A DNA stretch of 21,572 nt from Acidobacteriota bacterium (GTDB taxonomy: Bacteria > Acidobacteriota > Terriglobia > Terriglobales > Acidobacteriaceae), in assembly GCA_021809235.1 (NCBI GenBank), contig JAKBAG010000013.1, positions 1 to 21,572 of the forward strand. Direction: 5' to 3'. The notes under the pieces are model-generated. The model saw only the letters and a list, made by a program, of their open reading frames with translations. It was not told where the DNA came from and made no database searches. Shown here one piece after another: positions 8,322-15,783 of this stretch (position 1 is the stretch's first letter; each line of letters starts with the position of its first letter). The position numbers and the translations under genes are program-made.

Positions 8322-11300
8322 GGATGGCCTCCGAGCCGCTGGCAGCGGCGGCAGCTTCAAGCGCCTCTTCCTTGCGGTGCATCAGGTAATAGGCTGAGGG
8401 CACGAGGAAGACGGTGACGGTACCAGAGACGGTGAGTCCGCCGAGGATGGCGCGCGCCAGCGGGGCATACTGTTCGCTGCCCGGTTCCAGAGCCAGAGCC
8501 ATGGGGATGAGCCCGAGGACCGTGGCCAGCGTGGTCATGAGAATCGGACGCAGACGAATCTTGCAGGCCTCGGCAAGAGCGACCTTGAGTGGTCGGCCAA
8601 GGCTGCGGAGCGTGCCCACGAACTCGACGATCAGAATACTGTCCGAGGTGACGATACCGGTCATCATGATGACGCCCATCAGCGACATGACGTTCAGCGT
8701 GGTGTGGGTAACCAGCAGGAAAAGCACCACACCGGACATACCAGGCGGAATGGCCAGCAGGATGATGAACGGATCGGAGAAGGAGGCAAACTGCGCCATG
8801 AGGATGAGGTAGACCAGGACAATGGCCAGGACGAGTCCGATGGCAAAGCTGCCGAAGACCTCATTCATGTCCTGCACAGCGCCGGAGACGCGAACGGTGA
8901 CGCCGCGCGGCGCGGGCATTTTGGCCAGCAGCTTCTGCACCTGGGAGCCGATGACGCTGAGGTCCTCGCCCTTGGGCTGGATGTAAACGTCATAACTGCG
9001 GCGAAGCTGGTAGTGATCCACCTCGGTTGGAGTATTGATGGGGACAACGTTGGCGATCGACTCCAGCGGCATATAGCTCTTGTTGTCGCGGGCGCGGAGA
9101 GGAATCTCCTTGAAGTCGGTCAGTGTCTTGATCTGGTCGTTCGGATACTGGACGCTGAGGAAGTAGTTGTTTCCGGTCTTGGGATCTACCCAGAAAGTGG
9201 GTGCGACCTGGGAGTCGGAGGTGAGCGCCGTGATGACGTTGTCGACGGCATCCTCGACGGAGATATTCTCAAGACCGGCCTGTTCGCGGTTGATGTCCAG
9301 ACGCAGACCGGGGTAGTCGAGATCCTGCGGGATGAGCACGTCGTTGACGGTGTCCAGCTTGCGAACGGCACGGGAGACGCGAGTGGCGTACTCGAAGCCG
9401 GATTCAAGATCGGCACTGCCGACGCGGATGTCAATCGGGGCGGGTTTGCCCTGGTTGACCACCGAGTCCACGAGTCCACCGGTCTGGAAGTAGACGCCAA
9501 CCTCCGGGAAGTCCTTGGCGAAGCGCTGTCGAACGCGCTGCATGTAGACGAAGCTGCTGACCTTGTGGTCTTCCTTCAGGCTCACCTGGATGAAGCCGGT
9601 GTGCATGGCGGAATTGGAAGTGTAGATGGAGGACAGATCGGGCGTGACGCCGATGTTGGTGACGATCATGTTCATGTCGTCCTTGCTGACGATCTGCCGG
9701 ATCTCCTTTTCCATCATGGCCGCGTATTCGTTGGAGACCTCAAGGCGGGTTCCTGGCGGAGCCTTGAAGTTGATGACGAACTGGCCTGGGTCCGTGCGCG
9801 GGAAGAATGCCTTCCCGAGCAGCGGGAAGAGACCGAAGCTGACGACGACAAAGACCGAGAAGCCGAGAACAACGACGACCGGGCGATCGAGACAGACAAC
9901 GATAGCCTTGTCGTAGGCGTGCTGGAGGCGATCAAACTGCGCGTTGAAGCCGTTAACGATGCGCTGGAAGAGGCTGACCTTCTCTGCCGGCGCGTGCGCA
10001 TGGGCATGGTGCGCTTCTGCCATCTCCAGCTCGGCCTCTTCTGCATTGTGCGCGGCGCCGTGGTGGCCTACGCCCTTGATGAACAGGGCGCAGTAGAGCG
10101 GCACAACGGTCATGGCGACCATGTAGGAGGCCAGCAGCGCGAGCACCACGGCCAGGGCGAGAGCCGTGAAGAGGTATTTACTGACGCCGACCAGCAGGAT
10201 GACCGGGAAGAAGACGATGCTGGTGCTGGCCGTTGCGGCCAGCACCGCCAGCTGCACCTCCTTGCCGCCGTTCACGGCTGCATCGCGGGGGCTTTCACCC
10301 AGTTCCATGTGGCGGAAGATGTTTTCCAGCACCACGACGGAGTTGTCGATGAGTCGTGAAAGGGCCAGGGCGATGCCACCCAGAACCATCGTGTTGATGG
10401 TGCTGCCGCCGAGGTTGAGCGCGATGAACGCGGTGAGCGCAGAGATCGGGATCGACAACATGACCGAGACTGTGGCCCGGAAGTTGCCGAGGAAAAGCAG
10501 AATCATGACCGCAGTGAGGAACAGACCGATCGTGCCCTCGTTGATCACGTTCTTGACCGCGATCTTGACGAAGACTGACTGATCAAAGACCACCGCGGTT
10601 TTCAACTGCTCCGGCACGTCGAGCAGGTGCTTGATGGCTTCGCGGACACCATTGACGATCTCAATCGTGTTGGAGCCGCCGCCCTGCTTGAGGATGGGGA
10701 TGTAAACGGAGCGCTGGCCGTCGACGCGGACGATGTTGTACTGGAGCGCGCCGGTATCCTCGGCGTGTCCGATGTCTCGGACGCGGACAACGGAGCGGAC
10801 GGTATTCGAGACATCGCTCTTGACCGGCATGTCATTCATGCGCTGGACGATGTCTTCCTGGCTGTTGGCGTAGATGTTGTAGTCCTTGGCACCGATGCGG
10901 ACATCGCCGGCCGGGAGGATGAGGTTGGTGGCGTTGATGGCCTTGACCACATCCATGACAGACATTTCATGCGCTTCCAGCTTGAGCGGATCAACGTAGA
11001 TTTGAATCTGGCGATAGGTGCCGCCGTAGGGCTGAGGCACGGATGCGCCGGGCACGTTGGCCACCTGGTTACGGACCTCGAACTGGGCAAGGTCCTTGAG
11101 CTGGACTTCGTTGAGCCCCTTGCCTTCGAGAGTGATCAGGCAGACGGGCAGGTTGGAAGCGTCAAACGGCAGCACGACCGGCGGCAGCGTGCCAGGCGGC
11201 AGACGGCGCAGATCGGCCAGCGCCAGGCCGGAGATGCTACTGACGGCGGCATTGGGATCCGTGCCGGGCTGGAAGTAGACCTTGATGAGGCTGACACCGG

Positions 11301-11550
11301 TCAGCGAGCGGGATTCGATGTGGTCGATGTTGCTGCCCAGGGTGAAGAATCGCTCATAGGTATCGGTGATGTCGGCCTCAATCTGCTGCGGCGGCATGCC
11401 GGAGTAGAAGGTGGCAACGACGACGACGGGGATGTTGATCTCCGGAAAGAGATCGACCGGCATCCTGGCGACCGTGGTGATGCCGACAACCACGATCATC
11501 AGACAGAACATCAGGATGAAGAACGGGTAGCGAATGGCAAATGAGGACAT
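8314..11550 (-). CDS. RND efflux permease with unusual proton-relay residues and a His-rich loop
   Basis: Complete 1,078-residue inner-membrane RND transporter. It has 12 expected TM segments: TM1 at 8-28, TM2-6 in about 338-490, TM7 near 557-576, TM8-12 in about 900-1057, with two large periplasmic porter loops. TM4 reads SRLIDNSVVVLEN: D402 is kept but the second AcrB relay aspartate is N403. TM10 reads GIVTSDSILIVEF: the position of AcrB Lys940 is S969 and the next residue is D970. The downstream IRLRPILMTT (Arg and Thr of the relay) is kept. The cytoplasmic loop between TM6 and TM7 has seven histidines in residues 496-519. The gene abuts the MFP gene (TAA directly followed by ATG) and overlaps the TolC gene by 8 bp. 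Export function is firm by family; substrate unknown. Confidence 0.96.
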   Translation of the reverse strand: MSSFAIRYPFFILMFCLMIVVVGITTVARMPVDLFPEINIPVVVVATFYSGMPPQQIEADITDTYERFFTLGSNIDHIESRSLTGVSLIKVYFQPGTDPNAAVSSISGLALADLRRLPPGTLPPVVLPFDASNLPVCLITLEGKGLNEVQLKDLAQFEVRNQVANVPGASVPQPYGGTYRQIQIYVDPLKLEAHEMSVMDVVKAINATNLILPAGDVRIGAKDYNIYANSQEDIVQRMNDMPVKSDVSNTVRSVVRVRDIGHAEDTGALQYNIVRVDGQRSVYIPILKQGGGSNTIEIVNGVREAIKHLLDVPEQLKTAVVFDQSVFVKIAVKNVINEGTIGLFLTAVMILLFLGNFRATVSVMLSIPISALTAFIALNLGGSTINTMVLGGIALALSRLIDNSVVVLENIFRHMELGESPRDAAVNGGKEVQLAVLAATASTSIVFFPVILLVGVSKYLFTALALAVVLALLASYMVAMTVVPLYCALFIKGVGHHGAAHNAEEAELEMAEAHHAHAHAPAEKVSLFQRIVNGFNAQFDRLQHAYDKAIVVCLDRPVVVVLGFSVFVVVSFGLFPLLGKAFFPRTDPGQFVINFKAPPGTRLEVSNEYAAMMEKEIRQIVSKDDMNMIVTNIGVTPDLSSIYTSNSAMHTGFIQVSLKEDHKVSSFVYMQRVRQRFAKDFPEVGVYFQTGGLVDSVVNQGKPAPIDIRVGSADLESGFEYATRVSRAVRKLDTVNDVLIPQDLDYPGLRLDINREQAGLENISVEDAVDNVITALTSDSQVAPTFWVDPKTGNNYFLSVQYPNDQIKTLTDFKEIPLRARDNKSYMPLESIANVVPINTPTEVDHYQLRRSYDVYIQPKGEDLSVIGSQVQKLLAKMPAPRGVTVRVSGAVQDMNEVFGSFAIGLVLAIVLVYLILMAQFASFSDPFIILLAIPPGMSGVVLFLLVTHTTLNVMSLMGVIMMTGIVTSDSILIVEFVGTLRSLGRPLKVALAEACKIRLRPILMTTLATVLGLIPMALALEPGSEQYAPLARAILGGLTVSGTVTVFLVPSAYYLMHRKEEALEAAAAASGSEAIHD

Positions 11551-12795
11551 TTATTTGCCTTCCTCCTGCGCCGCGGTGGGAATGAAGGCCGGATGAGGAT
11601 CGATGAGGTCACCCTCGCGATAGTTGTCCTGACCGGCTGCAATCACCCTTTCCCCGGCCTTGAGGCCGCCATCGATGATCTCCGTCCTGTCTGCGGTCTG
11701 AATGCCAAGATGGACAATGCGCTTTTCTACATGGTTGGTGGCATCGACAACGAGGATATAGTAGCTGTTTCCGGAGGTGACCACGGCCTGCGCGGGAATG
11801 TAGATGGCGTTGTGCTTGGTGTGCAGGTAGAACGTAGTCTCGGCGTACATGCCCGGGGTCAGCTTCAACGTGGGATTGGGCACATCCACCTCGGTGAGCA
11901 TGGTGCGGGTGGAGGGATCAAGAGCGCGGGTGAAGCGAATGATCTTGCCGGGGAAGACTTCGCCGGTGGCATCGACGTGAACGTCCACCTTGCCGCCGAT
12001 GTCGATGTAGGGCACATCGGACTCCGGCACCGGCATGCGGAGACGAAGCAGGTCGCTCTCGGCGACTTTGACGACGGGCATGGACTCCGTATTGGTGTTG
12101 GTTCCGTTGGAGCTGGTACCTGCCGGCACCAGCGCTCCGGTATCGGCGTAGCGGAAGGTGACGACCCCATTGAAGGGCGAGACGATATCGGTGTAGGCGT
12201 AAAGCGCCGCGACGCGGTCCTCGTTGGATTTGGCCAGGTTCAACTGCTGCTGGGCCGCTTCATAGGATGCCTTGGCGACATCAATCTTGGCGGCCGCTTC
12301 CAGATCGCGGGCCTGATAGTCGTCGATCTCCTGCTGGGCAATGAGACCGGGGCGCTCCTTGGCGGCTTCGGCCAGACGAGTGTAGTTGAGGTGGATGGCA
12401 CGGTAGGCGGCGTCGGCGTTGGCAACCTCATCCTTTTCCCGGACCACCTGGGCCTGCGCGTGCTGGACGGCTGCCTTGGTCTCCGCTACCTGGTCGCGGA
12501 GTTCGGGAACGTCGAGCTTGGCCATAACCTCGTTGGTGTGCACAATGTCGCCGATATCCACCTTGATCCAGCGGACGTAGCCGGAAACCTTGGCATGAAC
12601 GTCCACATTCTGGTAGGGGATGAACTGGCCGGCAACCTGGAGCTGCGCGGTCAGATCGCCCTGCTGCGCAACGGCAACGGCGGCTGAAAGCGCCTTTTGA
12701 GGCGCGGCTGCCGGCTTGTGGCTACGAACCACGACGACGATGATGATGGCTGCCACAACGAGCAGCAGAATCCAGAGAGAGCGCTTGCGAAACAC
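11551..12795 (-). CDS. RND periplasmic adaptor (membrane-fusion protein)
   Basis: AcrA/HlyD-family adaptor of the right-hand efflux operon. The N-terminus is a signal anchor (RKRSLWILLLVVAAIIIVVVV) without a lipobox, unlike the lipoprotein adaptor of the left-hand operon. It continues with lipoyl half one (VDVHAKVSGYVRWIKVDIGD), a long helical hairpin with AEAAKERPGLIAQQEIDDYQ (about 130-165), lipoyl half two (YTDIVSPFNGVVTFRYADTG), a Ser/Thr/Asn-rich insert (GTSSNGTNTNTES), then beta-barrel and membrane-proximal domains (LTPGMYAETTF, GLKAGERVI). I chose GTG 12795 because AAGGTGG lies 4 nt upstream; an in-frame TTG at 12810 would overlap that site. The stop directly abuts the permease ATG. 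414 residues. Confidence 0.93.
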   Translation of the reverse strand: MFRKRSLWILLLVVAAIIIVVVVRSHKPAAAPQKALSAAVAVAQQGDLTAQLQVAGQFIPYQNVDVHAKVSGYVRWIKVDIGDIVHTNEVMAKLDVPELRDQVAETKAAVQHAQAQVVREKDEVANADAAYRAIHLNYTRLAEAAKERPGLIAQQEIDDYQARDLEAAAKIDVAKASYEAAQQQLNLAKSNEDRVAALYAYTDIVSPFNGVVTFRYADTGALVPAGTSSNGTNTNTESMPVVKVAESDLLRLRMPVPESDVPYIDIGGKVDVHVDATGEVFPGKIIRFTRALDPSTRTMLTEVDVPNPTLKLTPGMYAETTFYLHTKHNAIYIPAQAVVTSGNSYYILVVDATNHVEKRIVHLGIQTADRTEIIDGGLKAGERVIAAGQDNYREGDLIDPHPAFIPTAAQEEGK

Positions 12796-12892
12796 GTGTC
12801 CACCTTTCAAAAGCTGGAGTCAGTAGAGTAAGAGAAGAACCGAAGCGAAGGCTGCACCCGAGGGCTGCCACATGGGGCCGGAGACAGGCGGC
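12796..12892 (-). other. 97-bp intercistronic leader before the MFP gene
   Basis: Short gap between the small membrane-protein gene and the MFP gene. It is purine-rich on the plus strand (AGTAAGAGAAGAACCGAAGC within 12825-12850) and holds the ribosome-binding site of the MFP. I see no convincing promoter or terminator in it, so the small gene and the pump are likely on one transcript. Confidence 0.4.
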
Positions 12893-13321
12893 TCAGGCAG
12901 CGACAGGCGGCGGACGCGGCAGTCCGGGCCGGGAAATCCAGGCGCCCCGACCCCGTGCGGGCCAAAGGCTAGCAGCCAACGGAACACCCGAAGCAGCTAA
13001 GCCGGAGTTGGACGGAAGCAGAATGGCCAGATGCGTGCTCCCATGCATGGCCAGTAGCTGCACCGGGCGCAACGTACGGTGGATACGCGCGACACCCCGC
13101 TCGGAGTAGCGCCCCGGATTACGCTCCGGACAGGCGCGATGGGCGAGCATGCGGGCTGGAGGCAACGAGTTGCTGACCAGGCTCTGGCTGGAATATAGCG
13201 ATGCGCGATAGCCTACACCCCAGGTGACGACGGCCAGCGCAAGCAGCACCACCATGGCACGGAAGCGGTGCCGTGTGGGCAGTTCGGCCGTGAGCGTCGA
13301 GTTGGAGTGCGACTGGCGCAT
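12893..13321 (-). CDS. Small single-span membrane protein heading the efflux operon
   Basis: Hypothetical protein of 142 residues, function unknown. A short hydrophilic N-terminus is followed by one clear membrane helix (MVVLLALAVVTWGVGYRASLY, split around residues 23-42), then a Pro/Arg-rich tail expected outside the cytoplasmic membrane or in the periplasm. AGGA lies 8 nt before the ATG. It is the first gene of the MFP-RND-TolC set, 97 bp ahead of the MFP. The TM-plus-WGxGY pattern fits an acidobacterial small hypothetical often seen near transporters, but this is recollection and was not searched. The C-terminal half is low complexity and could be poorly conserved; an alternative is that only the N-terminal half is real. 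Confidence 0.55.
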   Translation of the reverse strand: MRQSHSNSTLTAELPTRHRFRAMVVLLALAVVTWGVGYRASLYSSQSLVSNSLPPARMLAHRACPERNPGRYSERGVARIHRTLRPVQLLAMHGSTHLAILLPSNSGLAASGVPLAASLWPARGRGAWISRPGLPRPPPVAA

Positions 13322-13325
13322 GCTG

Positions 13326-13364
13326 CTGGTCCTGAATCCTGCTGCTGAATCCCTGTCCTGAATC
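13326..13364 (-). repeat. Three tandem 13-bp repeats just upstream of the small membrane-protein gene
   Basis: On the minus strand three adjacent imperfect copies read GATTCAGGACAGG, GATTCAGCAGCAG, GATTCAGGACCAG, ending 4 nt before the ATG at 13321. A weaker fourth copy, GTTCAGGGTCAGC, lies at 13391-13379. The last copy also supplies the AGGA ribosome-binding site. They may be repeated protein- or RNA-binding sites, or simple slippage products. Confidence 0.75.
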
Positions 13365-13757
13365 TAAAGTACGGAACCGCTGACCCTGAACTGCAATCGT
13401 TACTGCTGTTGCTGCGGCCTTCGGCTTGTTGGCCGGGGCGGCAGGCAGTGCAATGGAGCCGCCGAACCGGTTGGGGAAGTTGCCCCTGCGGTCTGCTCGG
13501 ACGGGCCAGAGTCTAGCTTGCGATCGTTCTGCCCCGATCCCCGATGGCACGGCCGTCTGCCGGAAGCGAGGCCTGCGCAGAGTCCGGACTTGCCGGAGGT
13601 GTTGCAGGAATCGCTTTCTTTTGCTGATGATCCGATGCCGGAGGGGGAAGAAGTGTTGCATCGGCTGCGGGATTTTCACCCAATCGTCATGGAGCCGGTT
13701 CGTCCAGCAGCCGGCGGGCCCGGAGCAGATGCGCTGCCCCGGCCCGTGCTGGGGCAG
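13365..13757. other. Intergenic stretch between cytochrome operon and efflux operon, possible gene remnant
   Basis: About 390 bp with no gene I can assign. A plus-strand frame is open from about 13518 (TTG) and reads DLPEVLQESLSFADDPMPEG and HRLRDFHPIVMEPVRPAA before running antisense into the hexaheme gene. It has mixed codon use and no good start, so it may be chance or an eroded gene. The promoter of the efflux operon should lie in the left part (about 13365-13430), but I see no clear -35/-10 pair. The right end holds the hairpin described at 13733-13758. Confidence 0.35.
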
Positions 13758-13758
13758 C
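13733..13758 (-). terminator. Terminator-like hairpin at the end of the cytochrome operon
   Basis: Perfect 8-bp inverted repeat GCTGCCCC / GGGGCAGC with a 10-nt loop. It starts at the last base of the TAG stop codon of the hexaheme gene on the minus strand. No T-run follows, so it may stabilise the mRNA 3' end or act with Rho rather than as an intrinsic terminator. Confidence 0.45.
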
Positions 13759-15188
13759 TATTGGATGCCGAGATCGGCCAGTTGCTTGCGATTGCTGTCG
13801 TCGAGGGTGAGGACGTTGTGGCAGGTGGCGCAGTCGCTGGCGATGGATTTGCCGGAGGCGGAGTTGTGGCTGCCGTCATGACAGCGGGTGCAGCCGGGGT
13901 AGTCATTATGGCCCAGGTTGTTGGGATGGGTGCCCCAGGTGACCTTCATGAAGGGAAAGACATTCTGGCCCCAGAGAACGGCCAGACGCGAGGCCGCCTG
14001 GGTGATCTGGAGCTGGCTGCTCTGCCAGACGGCGGGATAGTTGGTCTGGTAGTAGTGGGCGAGACTGGTCTGGATGGCGGTGAGAGCCTGCTTCTGGTCC
14101 GGGTAGCTGGCCTGCAGCAGGGCCAGTGCCTGCTTGTGAATGTAGGGCAGGCTGGGGCTGATGAGTCCGGCAAGCATGCTCTGGTCGAGCGCGTGGGCAG
14201 GGGTTTGGAAGGAGTGCGCGACGCGGTTGTGGCAGTCGGTGCAGTCCATGGTGCGGCGGATACCGGTCATGGCGGTCTTGCGGTCGGTGTCAGTGTACTC
14301 GGTGACGGTGCCGTCGACAGCGGTATGCACAACGTAGTGGATGGTCTGGTGCGTGGCGTCGGTGGAGATGTATTCGATGTGGCCCAGATGGGCACCGTGA
14401 ATGCCGGAAAGCTGTCCGTCGAGGTTGCGGCCGCCCACATGCAGCAGGATCAGGGTGCGGGTGCGGGTGTTGGTCGCGTCATCGGCAAAGGTGGTTTGGA
14501 TGCGGATGCGGTCGCCGATCCAGGCGTCGGCCCGATGGCAGTTGAGACAGGTCTGGCTGGCGGGGGGCAGCATATCGTTGGGCTGGATCGGCGTTGGATA
14601 GTGGTGGCGAAGCACATCCACGAGCTGGCGGGTGCCATTGACCTTAGCCGAGATGTATCCGCCGACGCCGTGGCCGATGTGGCAGTCCACACAGGCGACG
14701 CCGGAGTGCGTGGAAACGGGGTAGGCCGTGCCTTCCGGTGCCATGACGTGGCAGGTGGCACCGCAGAAGCTGACGGTGTCCATGTAGGCGACGCCGCGAT
14801 AGGTGGCCGTGCCCAGAATGACGAAGTTGCAGAAGGTGGCGATGAGGACAATGTCGATGCCGTGGCGAAAGACCGGATCGTTGAAGTCGATGCGGGGATA
14901 GGCTGCGGGAAGCTGGCCGGCGCGGCGGAGACGAGCACGGCGCAGGAGCATGCCAATGGGAATGAGCATGAGGCCGAGCAGAAACAAAGTCGGCAGGAAG
15001 AAGTCCAGGATGATGCCCAGGTAGGGATTCTGGGAGCCGCCGTGACCGAAGGCGTCAATGAGCCAGAATCCGATGAGCACAAAGGCGGAGGCGCTGGTGA
15101 TCGCGCCTCCCAGAAGACTCAGAAGATTGTTGCCGAAGAACAGGGCCGGACGAAGCCATTGCTCGCGGATGTGTTGGAGAGCCGACAT
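13758..15188 (-). CDS. Membrane-anchored hexaheme c-type cytochrome (NapC/CymA-like role)
   Basis: Probable inner-membrane quinol:cytochrome electron-transfer protein. The first ~130 residues hold three hydrophobic segments (about 24-44, 57-80, 110-127); the rest is a periplasmic multiheme domain. Five standard heme sites are present: C166VDCH, C214LNCH, C316TDCH, C433TRCH, C453ATCH. A sixth, C142GATCH, has three spacer residues (CX3CH) and is followed by HVM. The block C142...HVM...SxHSGVACVDCHIG resembles the first two heme sites of NapC/NirT/CymA proteins. It differs from canonical NapC (one TM, four hemes) in having three TMs and a C-terminal extension with three more hemes. AGGAGG lies 7 nt before the ATG. 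Last gene of the cytochrome operon, 105 bp after the monoheme cytochrome. In MtoABCD and MtrCAB systems a CymA-type protein connects the quinone pool to the conduit; that role is inferred here. Confidence 0.88.
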   Translation of the reverse strand: MSALQHIREQWLRPALFFGNNLLSLLGGAITSASAFVLIGFWLIDAFGHGGSQNPYLGIILDFFLPTLFLLGLMLIPIGMLLRRARLRRAGQLPAAYPRIDFNDPVFRHGIDIVLIATFCNFVILGTATYRGVAYMDTVSFCGATCHVMAPEGTAYPVSTHSGVACVDCHIGHGVGGYISAKVNGTRQLVDVLRHHYPTPIQPNDMLPPASQTCLNCHRADAWIGDRIRIQTTFADDATNTRTRTLILLHVGGRNLDGQLSGIHGAHLGHIEYISTDATHQTIHYVVHTAVDGTVTEYTDTDRKTAMTGIRRTMDCTDCHNRVAHSFQTPAHALDQSMLAGLISPSLPYIHKQALALLQASYPDQKQALTAIQTSLAHYYQTNYPAVWQSSQLQITQAASRLAVLWGQNVFPFMKVTWGTHPNNLGHNDYPGCTRCHDGSHNSASGKSIASDCATCHNVLTLDDSNRKQLADLGIQ

Positions 15189-15293
15189 GGGAAAGCCTCC
15201 TGCAGGGAGAACGGGATAGGGTGGAAGTCGGACCCGGGTAATCAGACAGCCGGGGAAGGTTGAAATCCTGCCTCTGGCCCGACTGCCGGGCTG
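15189..15293 (-). other. 105-bp intercistronic gap in the cytochrome operon
   Basis: Separates the monoheme and hexaheme cytochrome genes. It contains the strong AGGAGG ribosome-binding site for the hexaheme protein and short GC-rich self-complementary stretches (CCCGGCAGTCGGG on the minus strand, near 15278-15290). No promoter is evident. Confidence 0.4.
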
Positions 15294-15683
15294 TTACTTC
15301 TTCTGCTGGCTGCGGATGTAGGCGATGACGGACTTGATCTGGGCGTCGGAGAGCTTGGCTGCAAAGGCTGGCATCTTCTCCTTGCCGTTGCGGGTGACAG
15401 CAATCATCTCGGCATCGGTCTTGCGGATAGCCTCCGGCGAGTCCAGCGGCTGGGCATGGGTCATCTTGCCGCCGGGGGTGTTGCCCTTCAGATCGGCGCC
15501 ATGGCACATCTGGCATTTGGCCTTGTAAACATCCGCTCCCGAGCTTTGGGCGCGCGCGGCAACCGGCGCCAGCAGCGCGACCGCGACCAAGACGGCCGGA
15601 AGCATGCGGCCAGAGGCTGGACGATGGGCTGGAGTTTGCGATGGATTCGGGGTTGGAGCGAAGCAGACAGGGATGCGTGTCAT
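15294..15683 (-). CDS. Periplasmic monoheme cytochrome c
   Basis: Small class I c-type cytochrome, 129 residues. A signal peptide with a long N-region ends at ARAQ (about residue 46); Met27 begins a more typical signal core (MLPAVLVAVALLAPVAARA), so the start could be internal. I keep ATG 15683 because GGAGG lies 10 nt upstream. The mature domain has one heme site C57QMCH61 (KCQMCHGADLKG), a later KMPAF with M104 as probable sixth heme ligand, and the C-terminal helix LSDAQIKSVIAYIRS. It sits between the outer-membrane barrel gene and the membrane hexaheme gene, so a soluble periplasmic shuttle between inner- and outer-membrane components is the simplest role. This parallels MtoD in the MtoABCD iron-oxidation cluster of Sideroxydans. 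Confidence 0.92.
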   Translation of the reverse strand: MTRIPVCFAPTPNPSQTPAHRPASGRMLPAVLVAVALLAPVAARAQSSGADVYKAKCQMCHGADLKGNTPGGKMTHAQPLDSPEAIRKTDAEMIAVTRNGKEKMPAFAAKLSDAQIKSVIAYIRSQQKK

Positions 15684-15719
15684 GGGATGATGACCTCCGT
15701 TTCGGATGGTTGGGGGTTG

Positions 15720-15765
15720 GGCCAGACCCTCCGCGGCCAGACGGGAGGGTCTGGCCGCGGAGAGC
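15720..15765 (-). promoter_or_regulatory. Intercistronic hairpin with two alternative pairings
   Basis: Between the barrel gene and the monoheme cytochrome gene. Pairing one: CCGCGGCCAGAC (15731-15742) with GTCTGGCCGCGG (15749-15760), 6-nt loop, extendable to about 17 pairs with wobbles (15726-15765). Pairing two: GGCCAGACCCTCC (15720-15732) with its complement at 15744-15756, 11-nt loop. The two use overlapping arms and exclude each other. There is no T-run, so it is more likely an RNA processing or stability element or attenuator than a plain terminator. Confidence 0.6.
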
Positions 15766-15783
15766 AGGAACCGGTGTTGATGC

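Noticed and set aside
6786..8417. 543-codon plus-strand open frame
   Set aside because: Antisense to the TolC-like gene in aligned register; spans the terminator and lacks recognisable features.
8704..10359. 551-codon plus-strand open frame
   Set aside because: Antisense shadow inside the second RND permease; low-complexity acidic product.
13119..13679. 186-codon minus-strand open frame overlapping the small membrane protein
   Set aside because: Basic, Arg/Pro/Gln-rich, no ribosome-binding site or domain; overlaps a better-supported gene in another frame.
13518..15263. 581-codon plus-strand open frame taken as a whole gene
   Set aside because: Most of it is antisense to the hexaheme cytochrome gene, which has six heme motifs; only its first ~80 codons lie in otherwise empty DNA and are noted separately.
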